A DNA stretch of 64,000 nucleotides from Flavobacterium hungaricum (GCF_015182285.1 NZ_PRDM01000005.1:434001-498000); one strand, 5' to 3'. Positions 1 to 8,624 are shown, numbered from the stretch's first letter. The notes: a model not told the origin generated them from the letters alone. Program-made: numbers and translations.

Positions 1-1
1 A

Positions 2-385
2 AAACCTATTACAAACACAGTTGTAAACGACAAAGATGTTGTAAAAGAGATGATCAACGACAAGTATTACAGTGTTTATTTTGATTTTAACAAAGCAACT
101 CCAATTGAAAACTCAACTGCTGCGATCGATGTTGTCTTAACGTATTTAAGAAAAAATCCTTCTGCTTCTCTTGACATCATTGGTTATGCAGATCAAGTTG
201 GAAAATCTGATTACAACGAAAGATTATCAAATCTTAGAGCAACAAATGTGAAAACAATTTTTGAAAAAGCTGGAATTGCCTCTTCAAGATTAAACGTTGT
301 TGCTGCAGGTGCGGATACATCAATCCAAAAAGATTCTGAAGAAGCTAGAAGATTAGCTAGAAGAGTTACTTTTAAAGTAAAATAA
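2..385 (+). CDS. OmpA family protein, C-terminal domain (5' end outside window)
   Basis: The frame is open from base 2, so the gene starts upstream of the window and only the last 127 residues are visible. They form an OmpA C-terminal, peptidoglycan-binding domain: an opening VYFDFNKA strand, then IIGYADQVG and YNERLSNLRA, which carry the Asp and Arg that in this family hold diaminopimelate of the cell wall, and a closing RRVTF strand. The protein therefore probably tethers the outer membrane to peptidoglycan; what precedes the domain (beta-barrel, TSP3 repeats or other) cannot be seen. A strong hairpin terminator follows the stop closely, so this is the last gene of its transcript. Confidence 0.85.
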   Translation, partial: KPITNTVVNDKDVVKEMINDKYYSVYFDFNKATPIENSTAAIDVVLTYLRKNPSASLDIIGYADQVGKSDYNERLSNLRATNVKTIFEKAGIASSRLNVVAAGADTSIQKDSEEARRLARRVTFKVK

Positions 386-408
386 GTATTTTATTAAACT
401 TTGGATTA

Positions 409-440
409 GCCTGAAAGAAGTTTTCTTTCAGGCTTTTTTT
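409..440 (+). terminator. Rho-independent terminator of the OmpA-like gene
   Basis: A 9-bp perfect stem (GCCTGAAAG / CTTTCAGGC, 409-417 and 425-433) with a 7-base loop is followed at once by seven T. It lies 23 bases after the OmpA-like stop codon. Confidence 0.85.
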
Positions 441-505
441 ATTCTTCTTCCTCTTATAATTTTCCAATGTAATTTTTACGATTATTTCGGAAACGTATAT
501 TTCAT

Positions 506-513
506 TAAATTTG
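506..513 (+). promoter_or_regulatory. Putative Bacteroidota -7 element (TAAATTTG)
   Basis: TAAATTTG matches the Bacteroidota -7 consensus TAnnTTTG and lies 25 bases before the ATG at 539. No clear -33 TTTG is visible, so the call is moderate. Confidence 0.4.
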
Positions 514-538
514 GAATGATCTTTGAGCACCGAATCTT

Positions 539-1990
539 ATGAAAAAGCTATTTCTTCTATTTTTATTACTCTGTAAGTCAGTATCGTTTAGTCAAACCAT
601 ACTGAACTCTGTTCCTTTAAATCTAAGTGAGCGTTCTTATACACAGCTGTTGAATATGGAAGATGTAAAGACACACGACCTATATCTTTTTGCTTCAGAT
701 AATACAAACTTGAAAATTTTTAAATACAACAAATCGCTTTTTCTCACCCAGCAGTTTACCGATTCTATAAAATTTGCCAAAGACCGAAACCTTCTGGGAT
801 ATAGCATCGGCGAGGACCAAAATCCGCTTTTGTATTGGAGTACTAAAAACTATAGCAATATTAGAATCATCAAATACAATCTGAACAACGGTACTACAAA
901 GTCCTTAAATTTCGATTTTCCTTCCAACCATGATTATATTGTCACTATTTTTCAGAAAAACAATGTTTTTTATGTTTTAGCAAAAGAAAAACTGCAGCCT
1001 CACTTACTGTTGTACAAATTTGAAAATGGAAACTGTGAAATAAAAATGTTTGATTTTTCGCCTTTTACGTTTCAAAACGGCGCTGGAAAAAACTTTTCTT
1101 TTAGTTTACTTATTCTTCGCTATCCGATTCAAAAGATGGAAGAGGATCTTTATAATCCTTTGGACAAAACAGCATCCCTCAACAAAATGTATGTTTTGGA
1201 CAATCATATCCTCTTGACATTGGATTATAATACCAAGAAAACGCATGTTTTTGATCTCAATATGGAAACTGCCGAAATTCAAGAAAAGACTTTTAATTTT
1301 CCTGCTGCAGCGGGTACAATCAAAACGGCAAATTCTTTTTACAGTGATAAAAAGTTATTCCAGATTGCAGCTAATAAAGACACGTTTTTATTTGATATAA
1401 AAGATTTTAATTCTGGTGAAACGCTGAAAAGTATTGCTGTTTCCAAAAACGACACTATCACTTTTAAAAATTCACCATTTTTCTTTCAAACCAATGACAT
1501 GAAGCCTCAAGAATTAAAAACTACTGCTCGATTTTTAAAAAGCCTAGCCGACTTAGGGGCTGGAATTTCGATATTAAAAAACAAAAAAAACAGTTTTATT
1601 ACTTTTGGCGGCTTTGTTGAATATCGAGATTACTACTACGGCGGTTACAATGCTGATGAAATTTTATATGAGCCGCCCACAGAATATTCGCAAAGCAAAA
1701 TGGTTTACTTTGAATCTATGATGGATGAAAAATATAACTTTATAAAAAATGTGCAGTCAGAACCTATGGCGCTTGATAACATTTCCTACTTTTTAAGTAT
1801 CAGCAAAAATATAGTGCTTCAAAACATTCTAAAGTTAGACGGTTACTATATTTTAAGTTATTACGACAACAGTTCTAAGCAGTATGTGATGCGCAGATTT
1901 ACAGATGGCTATATCAATCTGGATCCTGGAAATCCGATTAGGAACAAGTCTTTGTTTTCGCAGCCCTTTAGTTTTGAAAAAATTAAATAG
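539..1990 (+). CDS. Secreted protein of unknown function, paralog 1 of a tandem pair
   Basis: A 483-residue protein beginning with a typical Sec signal peptide (MKKLFLLFLLL, cleavage probably after SVSFS). No Cys follows the signal, so it is not a lipoprotein; no membrane segment, catalytic motif or T9SS tail is visible. The mature part is a run of short beta-strand-like segments with recurring aromatic residues, which would suit a beta-propeller-like fold, but this is inference. Its only recognisable relative here is the next gene (2152-3603), of identical length, with roughly half of the residues identical by eye, including shared blocks such as KYNKSLFLT, FTDSIK, KSLNFDFP and GNPI.NKSLFSQP. 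I do not recognise the family. It is transcribed from its own likely promoter. Confidence 0.8.
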   Translation: MKKLFLLFLLLCKSVSFSQTILNSVPLNLSERSYTQLLNMEDVKTHDLYLFASDNTNLKIFKYNKSLFLTQQFTDSIKFAKDRNLLGYSIGEDQNPLLYWSTKNYSNIRIIKYNLNNGTTKSLNFDFPSNHDYIVTIFQKNNVFYVLAKEKLQPHLLLYKFENGNCEIKMFDFSPFTFQNGAGKNFSFSLLILRYPIQKMEEDLYNPLDKTASLNKMYVLDNHILLTLDYNTKKTHVFDLNMETAEIQEKTFNFPAAAGTIKTANSFYSDKKLFQIAANKDTFLFDIKDFNSGETLKSIAVSKNDTITFKNSPFFFQTNDMKPQELKTTARFLKSLADLGAGISILKNKKNSFITFGGFVEYRDYYYGGYNADEILYEPPTEYSQSKMVYFESMMDEKYNFIKNVQSEPMALDNISYFLSISKNIVLQNILKLDGYYILSYYDNSSKQYVMRRFTDGYINLDPGNPIRNKSLFSQPFSFEKIK

Positions 1991-2151
1991 CGTAATTCAA
2001 TAGAGAATTAGGCCAATATTTGGTATGTTTTGGGGCTTTCAAAAAAAGCATCCAGAAGATTTTTATTGGTTTATCTTTCAAATTTCAAACATTGCAATAG
2101 GCATAAATTGGACCATAGCGGAATTAATTAGAACTTTAAAAAAACAGATTT

Positions 2152-3603
2152 ATGAAAAAACTATTTACTCTTTTTCTTTTGTTTTGCAATACCCTAATAT
2201 TTAGTCAGACAGTATTGAATTCTTTTCCTTTAAATCTAAATTTCTTAGGAAAAACCCAGATTCTAAATACTGAAGATGAAAAAAACAATGCTGTTTATGT
2301 TTTTGCCTGGGACGATGAAAACATCAATATTTTAAAATACAACAAATCGCTGTTCCTTACAAATCAATTTACAGATTCTATAAAGAAGGAAAAAAATCGA
2401 AATTTAATTGGCTGCAGTATAGACAAAGAACAAAAACCAACTTTATACTGGAGTTCTTTAAGCTATAAGAACATTTTAATTTCGACCTACGACCTCGAAA
2501 ATAAAACCTCAAAATCATTAAATTTTGATTTTCCAAGAAATCATGAATACGTTATTTACAGTTTTCAGCAGCATAATGCTTTTTATATTTTAGCGAAAGA
2601 AATAGACTTCGAACACCTTTTGCTCTACAAATTTGAAGACGGTAAGTGCGAAATCAAAATGTTTGATCTTTCTACTTTTACTTATAAAAATAAAGACAAT
2701 GTAAGCATCTCTTTCAACGCGCTTATTAAATATTTTCCGATCAAGAAAATAGAACCAGATGTTCTTAATCCTATAGATGTGGCCGCAAGAATAAGTAAAC
2801 TGTATGTACAGGATGACCATCTTATTTTGACCGTTGACAGCAGTTTACTAAAAACACAGGCTTTTGATCTTACTATGAGTACTGGTAAAGTAAAAGAAAG
2901 AACGTTTAATCTTCCTGCTGCGCAAAATCCGTTTCAGAGCGCTAATTCCTTTTACTTTGATAAAAAGCTATTTCAAGTAGTTGCAAATACAGAAGAGTTT
3001 GTATTTGAGATCAAAGATTTTGAATCTGGAAACAGCATTAAGACTTATCGTCTTACTAAAAGTGACAGTATTCCGTTTAAAATGTCCCCATTTTATATGC
3101 AAGTTGAGAACAAAAAACCACGTGAACTGGAAACAACTGCAAAATTTCTTAAAAATCTAGAGGGACTTACTCCTGGAATTTCTATTACTAAAAACAACAA
3201 AAACAATTTTATTACTTTCAGCGGTCTTGGAGAATTCAAAGACTTTTATTACAATGCTGCTGCTGATGATGATTTTGGAGAACGCAGCTATTATTCGGCA
3301 GGTAAAATGGTTTATTTTGATGCCATGTTAAATGAAAATTTCGATTTTATAAAAGACAAACGAGCAGTACCATCAGCCATAGATAATTTGTTTTATTTTT
3401 TGAACAGCAACAAAAAAATACAACTATACGATGCTTTAAAACTAGAGGATTCTTATCTTTTAAGTTATTACGACACCAATTCTAAACAGTACATCATGCG
3501 AAGGTTTACGGAGGGTTACAGCAATCTGGATTCTGGAAACCCTATCAGTAATAAGTCTTTGTTTTCGCAGCCAGTTCGTTTTGAAAAAATTAAATCACGT
3601 TAA
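2152..3603 (+). CDS. Secreted protein of unknown function, paralog 2 of a tandem pair
   Basis: 483 residues, same length and layout as its upstream neighbour at 539-1990. It starts with a Sec signal peptide (MKKLFTLFLLFCNTLIFS) and has no other membrane segment. Conserved blocks run along the whole length, so the pair arose by duplication of the complete gene; the short stretch after both stop codons is also alike (TATGTTTTGGGGCTTTC-type sequence near 2020 and near 3629). Differences are spread evenly and neither copy has a stop or frameshift, which argues that both are retained as functional genes. Function unknown; an extracellular or periplasmic location is inferred from the signal peptide. 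Confidence 0.8.
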   Translation: MKKLFTLFLLFCNTLIFSQTVLNSFPLNLNFLGKTQILNTEDEKNNAVYVFAWDDENINILKYNKSLFLTNQFTDSIKKEKNRNLIGCSIDKEQKPTLYWSSLSYKNILISTYDLENKTSKSLNFDFPRNHEYVIYSFQQHNAFYILAKEIDFEHLLLYKFEDGKCEIKMFDLSTFTYKNKDNVSISFNALIKYFPIKKIEPDVLNPIDVAARISKLYVQDDHLILTVDSSLLKTQAFDLTMSTGKVKERTFNLPAAQNPFQSANSFYFDKKLFQVVANTEEFVFEIKDFESGNSIKTYRLTKSDSIPFKMSPFYMQVENKKPRELETTAKFLKNLEGLTPGISITKNNKNNFITFSGLGEFKDFYYNAAADDDFGERSYYSAGKMVYFDAMLNENFDFIKDKRAVPSAIDNLFYFLNSNKKIQLYDALKLEDSYLLSYYDTNSKQYIMRRFTEGYSNLDSGNPISNKSLFSQPVRFEKIKSR

Positions 3604-3694
3604 TTAATTGAATTGATCCGGACGCCGCTATGTTTTGGGCTTTCAAAAAATGGTTTGGATTATTTTTTTTAATTTTACAAAAAAGTCACAAATT

Positions 3695-4213
3695 ATGCTA
3701 TCAAAAAATATTGAATCAGCTTTAAACAAGCAAATCCGAATAGAAGCAGAATCTTCGCAAACTTATCTTTCTATGGCTTGTTGGGCTGAAGTACACGGAT
3801 TAGAGGGAATCGCTCAATTTATGTACACACAGTCAGACGAAGAGCGTGCACACATGCTAAAATTAGTAAAGTATGTAAACGAACGCGGCGGACACGCGCA
3901 GATTACCGACCTAAAAGCTCCAAAGACAAGCTATTCTACTTTTAAAGAAATGTTTGAGGAACTTTACAATCACGAACTTTTTGTTTCGCAATCCATCAAT
4001 GAATTGGTACACATTACCTTTGAAGATCGAGATTATGCCACACATAATTTCTTACAATGGTACGTTTCTGAACAGATTGAAGAAGAAGCTACGGCTAAGT
4101 CTATTTTAGACAAAATCAACTTAATCGGAGATGATAAAGGCGGACTTTACTTGTTTGATCGTGATATTCAACAGTTAACAGTTACGAGCTCCATTGCAAT
4201 TAACCCTAAATAA
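3695..4213 (+). CDS. ftnA: Ferritin (non-heme, FtnA type)
   Basis: A 172-residue ferritin subunit that oxidises Fe(II) and stores iron in a 24-mer shell in the cytoplasm. With the ATG at 3695 as start, all ferroxidase-site positions known from E. coli FtnA fall on the expected numbers: E17, E50, H53, E94, Q127 and E130. That fixes the start; an open frame continues upstream to 3635 but would add 20 residues of non-ferritin sequence made from the duplicated tail left by the preceding gene pair. The N-terminal part has the four-helix Glu/His pattern of the family and the length is standard. A small Lys/Cys-rich gene follows. Iron context elsewhere in the window: Feo at 51-53.6 kb. Confidence 0.95.
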   Translation: MLSKNIESALNKQIRIEAESSQTYLSMACWAEVHGLEGIAQFMYTQSDEERAHMLKLVKYVNERGGHAQITDLKAPKTSYSTFKEMFEELYNHELFVSQSINELVHITFEDRDYATHNFLQWYVSEQIEEEATAKSILDKINLIGDDKGGLYLFDRDIQQLTVTSSIAINPK

Positions 4214-4294
4214 AAAAGTTAAAGTTTATTTAGAACGCTTAAAAATAACTTTTTTCATTTATATTTGTCTCTGTTTTTATAATACAGAGGAAAA

Positions 4295-4480
4295 TTGGGC
4301 AAGAAAGAAAAAGACAAGGATAAGAAAAAGGACAAAAAGAAAAAGAAAAATCAGGATGTCCTTGATAAGATAAAGAAGATTGAAAATTGTAAATCTTCTT
4401 GCTGTGAGAAATATAAAAAAAGCGAAAAGAAGCGTTGTTCTCGCTGTCCTATGTTTGATTTATTCAAAAAAACAGCTTAA
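4295..4480 (+). CDS. Small Lys-rich protein with a Cys cluster
   Basis: A 61-residue protein that can only start at TTG 4295: the frame has a stop at 4280-4282 and no ATG or GTG before it, and AGAGGA sits about 5 bases upstream. The first 20 residues are almost entirely Lys, Asp and Glu; the second half carries five cysteines (residues 32, 36, 37, 48, 51) in a CxxxCC...CxxC arrangement that could bind a metal. It ends just before a terminator, which supports a real transcription unit with ferritin 80 bases upstream. I do not recognise a named family. The low complexity could also mislead, but the Cys-rich end and tidy spacing favour a real gene. Confidence 0.6.
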   Translation: MGKKEKDKDKKKDKKKKKNQDVLDKIKKIENCKSSCCEKYKKSEKKRCSRCPMFDLFKKTA

Positions 4481-4493
4481 CAAAATATAGAAA

Positions 4494-4523
4494 AACCCAT
4501 CAGATTTCTCTGGTGGGTTTTTT
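4494..4523 (+). terminator. Rho-independent terminator
   Basis: ACCCATCAG (4495-4503) pairs with CTGGTGGGT (4510-4518, one G-T pair) and is followed by a T run. It closes the ferritin / Lys-rich protein unit. Confidence 0.8.
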
Positions 4524-4562
4524 AGTTTTAAATTGCAGGGTATTTAGATCTTAAATTCAATT

Positions 4563-5255
4563 ATGAAAAATGATATTACCATACCACAATCAAGTCTTGA
4601 TTTTTTGGTACAGCTTAAAGAAAATAATAACAAACCTTGGTTTGAAGCTAATAAACCGCAATACCTCATCGAATTAAATCACATAGAAACTTTTGCAGGG
4701 GCTTTACTCAAAGAATTATCAAAAACCGATGTTTTAGAAAATGCTTCTGGTAAAAAAAGTGTTTACAGAATCTATCGCGACATTCGTTTTTCTAAAGATA
4801 AAACTCCGTTTAAAACTTTTTGGGGCGGCAGTTATACCCGCGCAACAGCAGCGAGACGCGGCGGTTATTACTTTCATCTCGAAAAAGGCAACAGCTTTTT
4901 TGCCGGAGGTTTTTGGGGACCAAATGCCGCAGATTTAAAAAGAATACGATCTGAATTTGCCCATGATCCAGAAACGTTTCAGAAAATATTGAACTCCAAA
5001 TCTTTTGTAACCAACTTCGGAACTTTGCAGGGCGAACAGCTTAAAACGAAACCAAAGGGCTTTGATGTTGATCACCCAGCGATTGATTTACTGCGATTTA
5101 AACAGTTTTTAGTCATAAAACGTTTTACAGACGAAGAAGTTTTAAGTCCGCTTTTTCTGGAACAAGCTTTGGATGCCTTTAAAAATATGAGACCCTTTTT
5201 TGATTATATGAGCGAAGTATTGACAACAGATGTAAACGGCGCTTCGGTTTTATAA
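4563..5255 (+). CDS. DUF2461 domain-containing protein
   Basis: A 230-residue cytoplasmic protein with the hallmarks of the DUF2461 (TIGR02453) family: an N-terminal FLVQLKENNNKPWFEANK segment, the central YRIYRDIRFSKDKTPFKTFWGG block and the GGYYFHLEKGNSFFAGGFWGP block. The length is normal for the family and nothing is missing. The biochemical role of the family is not known to me. It stands alone between a terminator and an AT-rich gap. Confidence 0.85.
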   Translation: MKNDITIPQSSLDFLVQLKENNNKPWFEANKPQYLIELNHIETFAGALLKELSKTDVLENASGKKSVYRIYRDIRFSKDKTPFKTFWGGSYTRATAARRGGYYFHLEKGNSFFAGGFWGPNAADLKRIRSEFAHDPETFQKILNSKSFVTNFGTLQGEQLKTKPKGFDVDHPAIDLLRFKQFLVIKRFTDEEVLSPLFLEQALDAFKNMRPFFDYMSEVLTTDVNGASVL

Positions 5256-5389
5256 GCTTTTAAAATTAAGTTTAAAGAACAGCCCTGATTTGTAAAAAGA
5301 AAATGCTCCTCATAAATGGATTTCGTTCTAAAATAATACTATCAACTGCCGGCATCTTTAGATACTGGTTTTAATATGATAATCTAAAT

Positions 5390-5441
5390 GGCTTTAGCCG
5401 AATAGAATCTCCTGAAGCAATAATGTTATTTGGCTAAAGCC
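5390..5441. repeat. Intergenic inverted repeat (GGCTTTAGCC family)
   Basis: GGCTTTAGCC at 5390-5399 and its exact reverse complement GGCTAAAGCC at 5432-5441 enclose 32 bases. No T run follows, so it is not a simple terminator; it looks like a dispersed intergenic repeat pair. Confidence 0.6.
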
Positions 5442-5518
5442 TCTTAATACGCTTTCTTCACTCTAGATAAATCTGGAAGCAATTGACATTTTAAATTTTA
5501 ACGTATAAAAATAGTAAT

Positions 5519-5550
5519 CCCGACAATCCCTCTATTGGGGCACTGTCGGG
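5519..5550 (-). terminator. Terminator of the ssb gene
   Basis: CCCGACA (5519-5525) pairs with TGTCGGG (5544-5550), with an inner CCC/GGG pairing. On the minus strand it lies just after the ssb stop and is followed by a T-rich stretch. Confidence 0.7.
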
Positions 5551-5568
5551 TGTTACTCTAATAAAATC

Positions 5569-5901
5569 TTATTTACTCAGAAGAATAATTTCATTAATAA
5601 CCACTTCGGTAATAAATCGTTTTTCTCCATTCTTGTCGTCGTAAGTACGATGGGTTAATTTTCCGTCAATAGCTACCTCTTTGCCCTTCACCACATATTT
5701 TTCGATGATTTCAGCTGTCTTTCCCCAGGCTGTAAGACGATGCCATTCGGTCTGCTCTACTTTTTCACCTTTGTCATTGGTATAATAATCATTGGTTGCG
5801 ACATTTAAGTGCGCTAATTTTTTACCGTTTTCCAATGTTTTGATCTCAGGCTGGTTTCCTACATTCCCTATTAACTGTACTCTGTTTCTCATTGCATTCA
5901 T
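5569..5901 (-). CDS. ssb: Single-stranded DNA-binding protein, short form
   Basis: A 110-residue OB-fold SSB: the N-terminal NRVQLIGNVGNQPEI strand, the central TEWHRLTAWGKTAEII block and the GKEVAIDGKLTHRTY block are diagnostic. SSB coats single-stranded DNA during replication and repair. This copy stops right after the OB fold (EIILLSK) and lacks both the Gly/Pro/Gln-rich linker and the acidic DDIPF-like tip through which housekeeping SSBs recruit partner proteins, so it is probably an accessory paralog rather than the main SSB. The adopted start (MNAMRNRVQ) could be shortened by three codons to MRNRVQ. Confidence 0.9.
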   Translation of the reverse strand: MNAMRNRVQLIGNVGNQPEIKTLENGKKLAHLNVATNDYYTNDKGEKVEQTEWHRLTAWGKTAEIIEKYVVKGKEVAIDGKLTHRTYDDKNGEKRFITEVVINEIILLSK

Positions 5902-6027
5902 GGCGTATAATATTTAAATGTTCGTATAAAAATTCGTTGATTCATTTCAACAGTGCAAAGATGCATCGATCAAGAAACAGTATTCGGCTGTTAAGTGTTT
6001 ACTTTCGACTGTAACTGTTTGTAACCG

Positions 6028-6059
6028 TTTGTAAATGGAAATTTTTTTTAGTACATTTG
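6028..6059 (+). promoter_or_regulatory. Bacteroidota promoter (TTTG -33, TACATTTG -7)
   Basis: TTTG at 6028-6031 and TACATTTG at 6052-6059 are 20 bases apart and match the TTTG / TAnnTTTG consensus of this phylum. The ATG of the next gene is 25 bases further on. Confidence 0.6.
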
Positions 6060-6084
6060 AAAGTATTATCTCACTTGAACGTCA

Positions 6085-6279
6085 ATGAAATTAGGATTTA
6101 AAAGGAAATCGGTTATTAGATTTTTAGCAGTCACGAGTCTGCTGCTCTTCTTTCTGACTTTTTTTCAAACGTACTCAGATGGACGTATTAGATACAGCAT
6201 GATTCTTTTCTTAGTCAATACCCTGCTGCTTTTCTGTTTTATATATAACGATCGAGAAATAACATATAACAATACTTAA
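6085..6279 (+). CDS. Small two-helix membrane protein, unknown
   Basis: A 64-residue protein with a basic N-terminus (KLGFKRKS) and two hydrophobic segments, about residues 12-27 and 38-53, joined by a short polar loop (YSDGRIRYS). That predicts a small inner-membrane hairpin with both ends in the cytoplasm. A good promoter lies 25 bases upstream, which is the main support for a real gene. No family recognised; it stands alone, divergent from ssb. Confidence 0.6.
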   Translation: MKLGFKRKSVIRFLAVTSLLLFFLTFFQTYSDGRIRYSMILFLVNTLLLFCFIYNDREITYNNT

Positions 6280-6366
6280 TTTTCCTTTGTTAGCTTTAGG
6301 AATAAATAGTGTTTTGCGTTCAGATTTCATTTTTAAACGCAGATCAAAATAAAAATTAAAATAAAG

Positions 6367-7893
6367 ATGCAGACAAAAATTAATAAAGTAGAGTTACGAA
6401 ATTTAGAGATTGAAGACTACAAACAATTAAAAAAATCAATGATCGAATCGTATCCAGAAATGGCCGATTCTTATTGGGGCTCTGATGATATAGAACGATT
6501 GCTTTCTATTTTCCCAGAAGGGCAATTGGTGATTTTAGTTGACGGAAAAGTAGTTGGTTCTGCATTATCGCTTATTGTTGATGAAAAACTGGTAGACAAA
6601 AAGCACAATTACCAGCAGATCAGCGGTGATTATACTTTTTCTACCCACAATAAAAATGCTGAAATTTTATACGGGATTGATGTTTTTATTCACCCCAATT
6701 ATAGAGGGCTGCGCCTTGGCCGCCGATTGTATGATGCGAGAAAGGAACTTTGTGAGCAATTAAATCTAAAAGCTATCGTTTTTGCAGGGCGAATTCCGAG
6801 TTACAGGGAACACGCTAAAAAAATGACTCCAAAAACTTATATCGAAAAAGTTCGAACTAAAGAATTGTACGATCCGGTACTTTCTTTTCAGCTTAGCAAC
6901 GATTTTCACGTTTTAAGAATCATCAAAAACTATTTGGAGGGTGACGAAGAATCAAAAGAATTTGCGGTTTTATTAGAATGGAATAATATTTATTACGAAG
7001 AAAGTCCAAGACTGATTAATCTTAAAAAGAATATCATTCGTCTGGGGTTAATTCAATGGCAGATGCGTCCGCTTAACAATGTGGAAGCTTTGTTTGAGCA
7101 AGCAGAGTTTTTTATCGATGTGGTTTCGGGTTACGGGAGTGATTTTGCCCTTTTTCCAGAACTTTTTATTGCGCCTTTAATGGCCGATTACAATCATCTT
7201 TCTGAGGCAGAAGCGATTCGAGAACTGGCGCGTCACTCTGATCCGATCAGGAAACGTTTTCAGGAATTTGCCATTTCATACAACATCAACATTATTACAG
7301 GAAGTATGCCTCATCTAGAAAATGGTAATCTGTACAATGTTGGCTTTTTGTGCAAACGCGACGGAACATCAGAAATGTATACCAAAATTCATATTACCCC
7401 AAATGAAGTAGTTCATTGGGGAATGAAAGGCGGCTCGGAGTTTAAAACTTTTGATACGGATTGCGGTAAAATCGGAATTCTAATTTGTTATGATGTCGAA
7501 TTTCCTGAACTCCCAAGGCTTTTAGCTGATGAAGGAATGAATATCCTTTTTGTACCCTTTCTTACCGATACACAAAACGGTTATACTCGTGTTAAACATT
7601 GCTCGCAGGCACGTGCAATAGAAAACGAATGTTATGTGGCAATTGCTGGATGTGTTGGAAATCTGCCAAAAGTAAACAATATGGATATTCAATACGCCCA
7701 GGCTTCTGTGTTTACTCCTTCTGATTTTGCTTTTCCGAGTAACGGGATCAAAGCCGAAGCGACTCCAAATACAGAAATGACTTTGATTGTTGATGTGGAT
7801 TTGAATCTTTTAAAAGAACTTCATGAACATGGAAGTGTTAAGATATTAAAAGACCGCAGAAAGGATTTATACGAAATTAAAAAACTGAAATGA
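6367..7893 (+). CDS. GNAT acetyltransferase fused to a carbon-nitrogen hydrolase (nitrilase superfamily)
   Basis: A 508-residue two-domain enzyme. Residues ~7-215 are a GNAT domain; the acetyl-CoA loop is visible at YRGLRLGRRL (112-121). Residues ~225-505 are a nitrilase-superfamily amidohydrolase with the complete Glu-Lys-Cys triad: E265 in ALFPELF, K340 in YTKIHITPNE and C374 in ILICYDVEFPE. The same architecture is known from B. subtilis YhcX-type proteins, for which no firm substrate is known to me. The fusion suggests that one small amine or amide is both hydrolysed and acetylated, but that is inference. It heads a run of close same-strand genes (gap to the next 23 bases). Confidence 0.9.
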   Translation: MQTKINKVELRNLEIEDYKQLKKSMIESYPEMADSYWGSDDIERLLSIFPEGQLVILVDGKVVGSALSLIVDEKLVDKKHNYQQISGDYTFSTHNKNAEILYGIDVFIHPNYRGLRLGRRLYDARKELCEQLNLKAIVFAGRIPSYREHAKKMTPKTYIEKVRTKELYDPVLSFQLSNDFHVLRIIKNYLEGDEESKEFAVLLEWNNIYYEESPRLINLKKNIIRLGLIQWQMRPLNNVEALFEQAEFFIDVVSGYGSDFALFPELFIAPLMADYNHLSEAEAIRELARHSDPIRKRFQEFAISYNINIITGSMPHLENGNLYNVGFLCKRDGTSEMYTKIHITPNEVVHWGMKGGSEFKTFDTDCGKIGILICYDVEFPELPRLLADEGMNILFVPFLTDTQNGYTRVKHCSQARAIENECYVAIAGCVGNLPKVNNMDIQYAQASVFTPSDFAFPSNGIKAEATPNTEMTLIVDVDLNLLKELHEHGSVKILKDRRKDLYEIKKLK

Positions 7894-7916
7894 TAAAATT
7901 TATTTCATATTGATCA

Positions 7917-8252
7917 ATGACTGTAATTAGAAAAAAGCCATTATTTGAAATCTATACCGAAAACAATTATTTGATAATTAACAATTCTGACAGCAGAAAA
8001 GATAATGGGATATTTGAATTGGAAAGTATTCTGAATGTTGAATTAATAAGGAATGGATCTCTTTTCAATAAAATTATTGAAATTACATTTGGTTTTAATA
8101 TCCCTGCGAAATCCAATGAACTAAGAATTAATATGGAAAATGGTTTCAAGAATATAATTCTAACTGATTGTAATATTGAAAAAGCTGAAGCGGTAATCTA
8201 CGAGATTAACCGGCTGATTCTTAAAAATAAAGTTTCAAAATCTGATTTTTAA
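7917..8252 (+). CDS. Small protein of unknown function
   Basis: A 111-residue soluble protein without signal peptide or membrane segment. It reads as alternating short beta strands (KPLFEIYTENNYLIINN, SILNVELI, NKIIEITFGF, NELRINM) followed by a C-terminal helix (EKAEAVIYEINRLILKNK), a layout that would suit a small pleckstrin-homology-like fold; this is a guess from pattern only. It sits 23 bases after the GNAT-nitrilase gene and 13 before a zinc-ribbon-like gene, so it is probably co-transcribed with them. Confidence 0.65.
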   Translation: MTVIRKKPLFEIYTENNYLIINNSDSRKDNGIFELESILNVELIRNGSLFNKIIEITFGFNIPAKSNELRINMENGFKNIILTDCNIEKAEAVIYEINRLILKNKVSKSDF

Positions 8253-8265
8253 TAAAAAGAAAATA

Positions 8266-8613
8266 ATGAGAACCTGCCTAGAATGTTCTGAGAAAATTGT
8301 GGGACGCGAAGACAAAAAATTCTGCTCAGATAGTTGCCGCAATGCGTACAATAATAAAATAAATAAAGATAGTACAAATTTCATGCGTAATGTGAACAAC
8401 AAGTTACGCAAAAATTACCGTATTTTGGCAGAATTAAATACGGAAGGAAAATCAAAAGCAACCAGAGAGAAATTGATCACAAAAGGTTTTGATTTTGAGT
8501 TCTTTACCAATATTTTGCAAACCAAAACAGGAAATACATATTATTTTTTATACGACCAAGGATATCGTTCGTTAGACAATGATTACTATATGCTTGTCAA
8601 AAAAGAAATTTAG
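8266..8613 (+). CDS. Small zinc-finger-like protein (DUF2116 type)
   Basis: A 115-residue protein that opens with a treble-clef-like Cys cluster: CLEC at residues 4-7 and CSDSC at 20-24, separated by EKIVGREDKKF. This matches small proteins annotated as DUF2116-type zinc ribbons in Bacteroidota, which resemble the end of MYND/FCS fingers. The rest is a basic helical region and a beta-rich tail (NTYYFLYDQGYRSL) that I do not recognise. It is 13 bases after one unknown gene and 11 before the M28 peptidase gene, hence likely part of one operon. Possible nucleic-acid binding is inference only. Confidence 0.75.
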   Translation: MRTCLECSEKIVGREDKKFCSDSCRNAYNNKINKDSTNFMRNVNNKLRKNYRILAELNTEGKSKATREKLITKGFDFEFFTNILQTKTGNTYYFLYDQGYRSLDNDYYMLVKKEI

Positions 8614-8624
8614 CGCTGCCCACC

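Larger units (their letters stand above)
5256..5568. other. Intergenic gap with an inverted-repeat element
   Basis: About 310 bases without a gene. No open frame with a plausible protein was seen on either strand. It contains an inverted repeat (5390-5441) and the ssb terminator (5519-5550). Confidence 0.7.

Noticed and set aside
3635..3694. Upstream extension of ferritin
   Set aside because: Ferroxidase residues match E. coli FtnA numbering only with the start at 3695.
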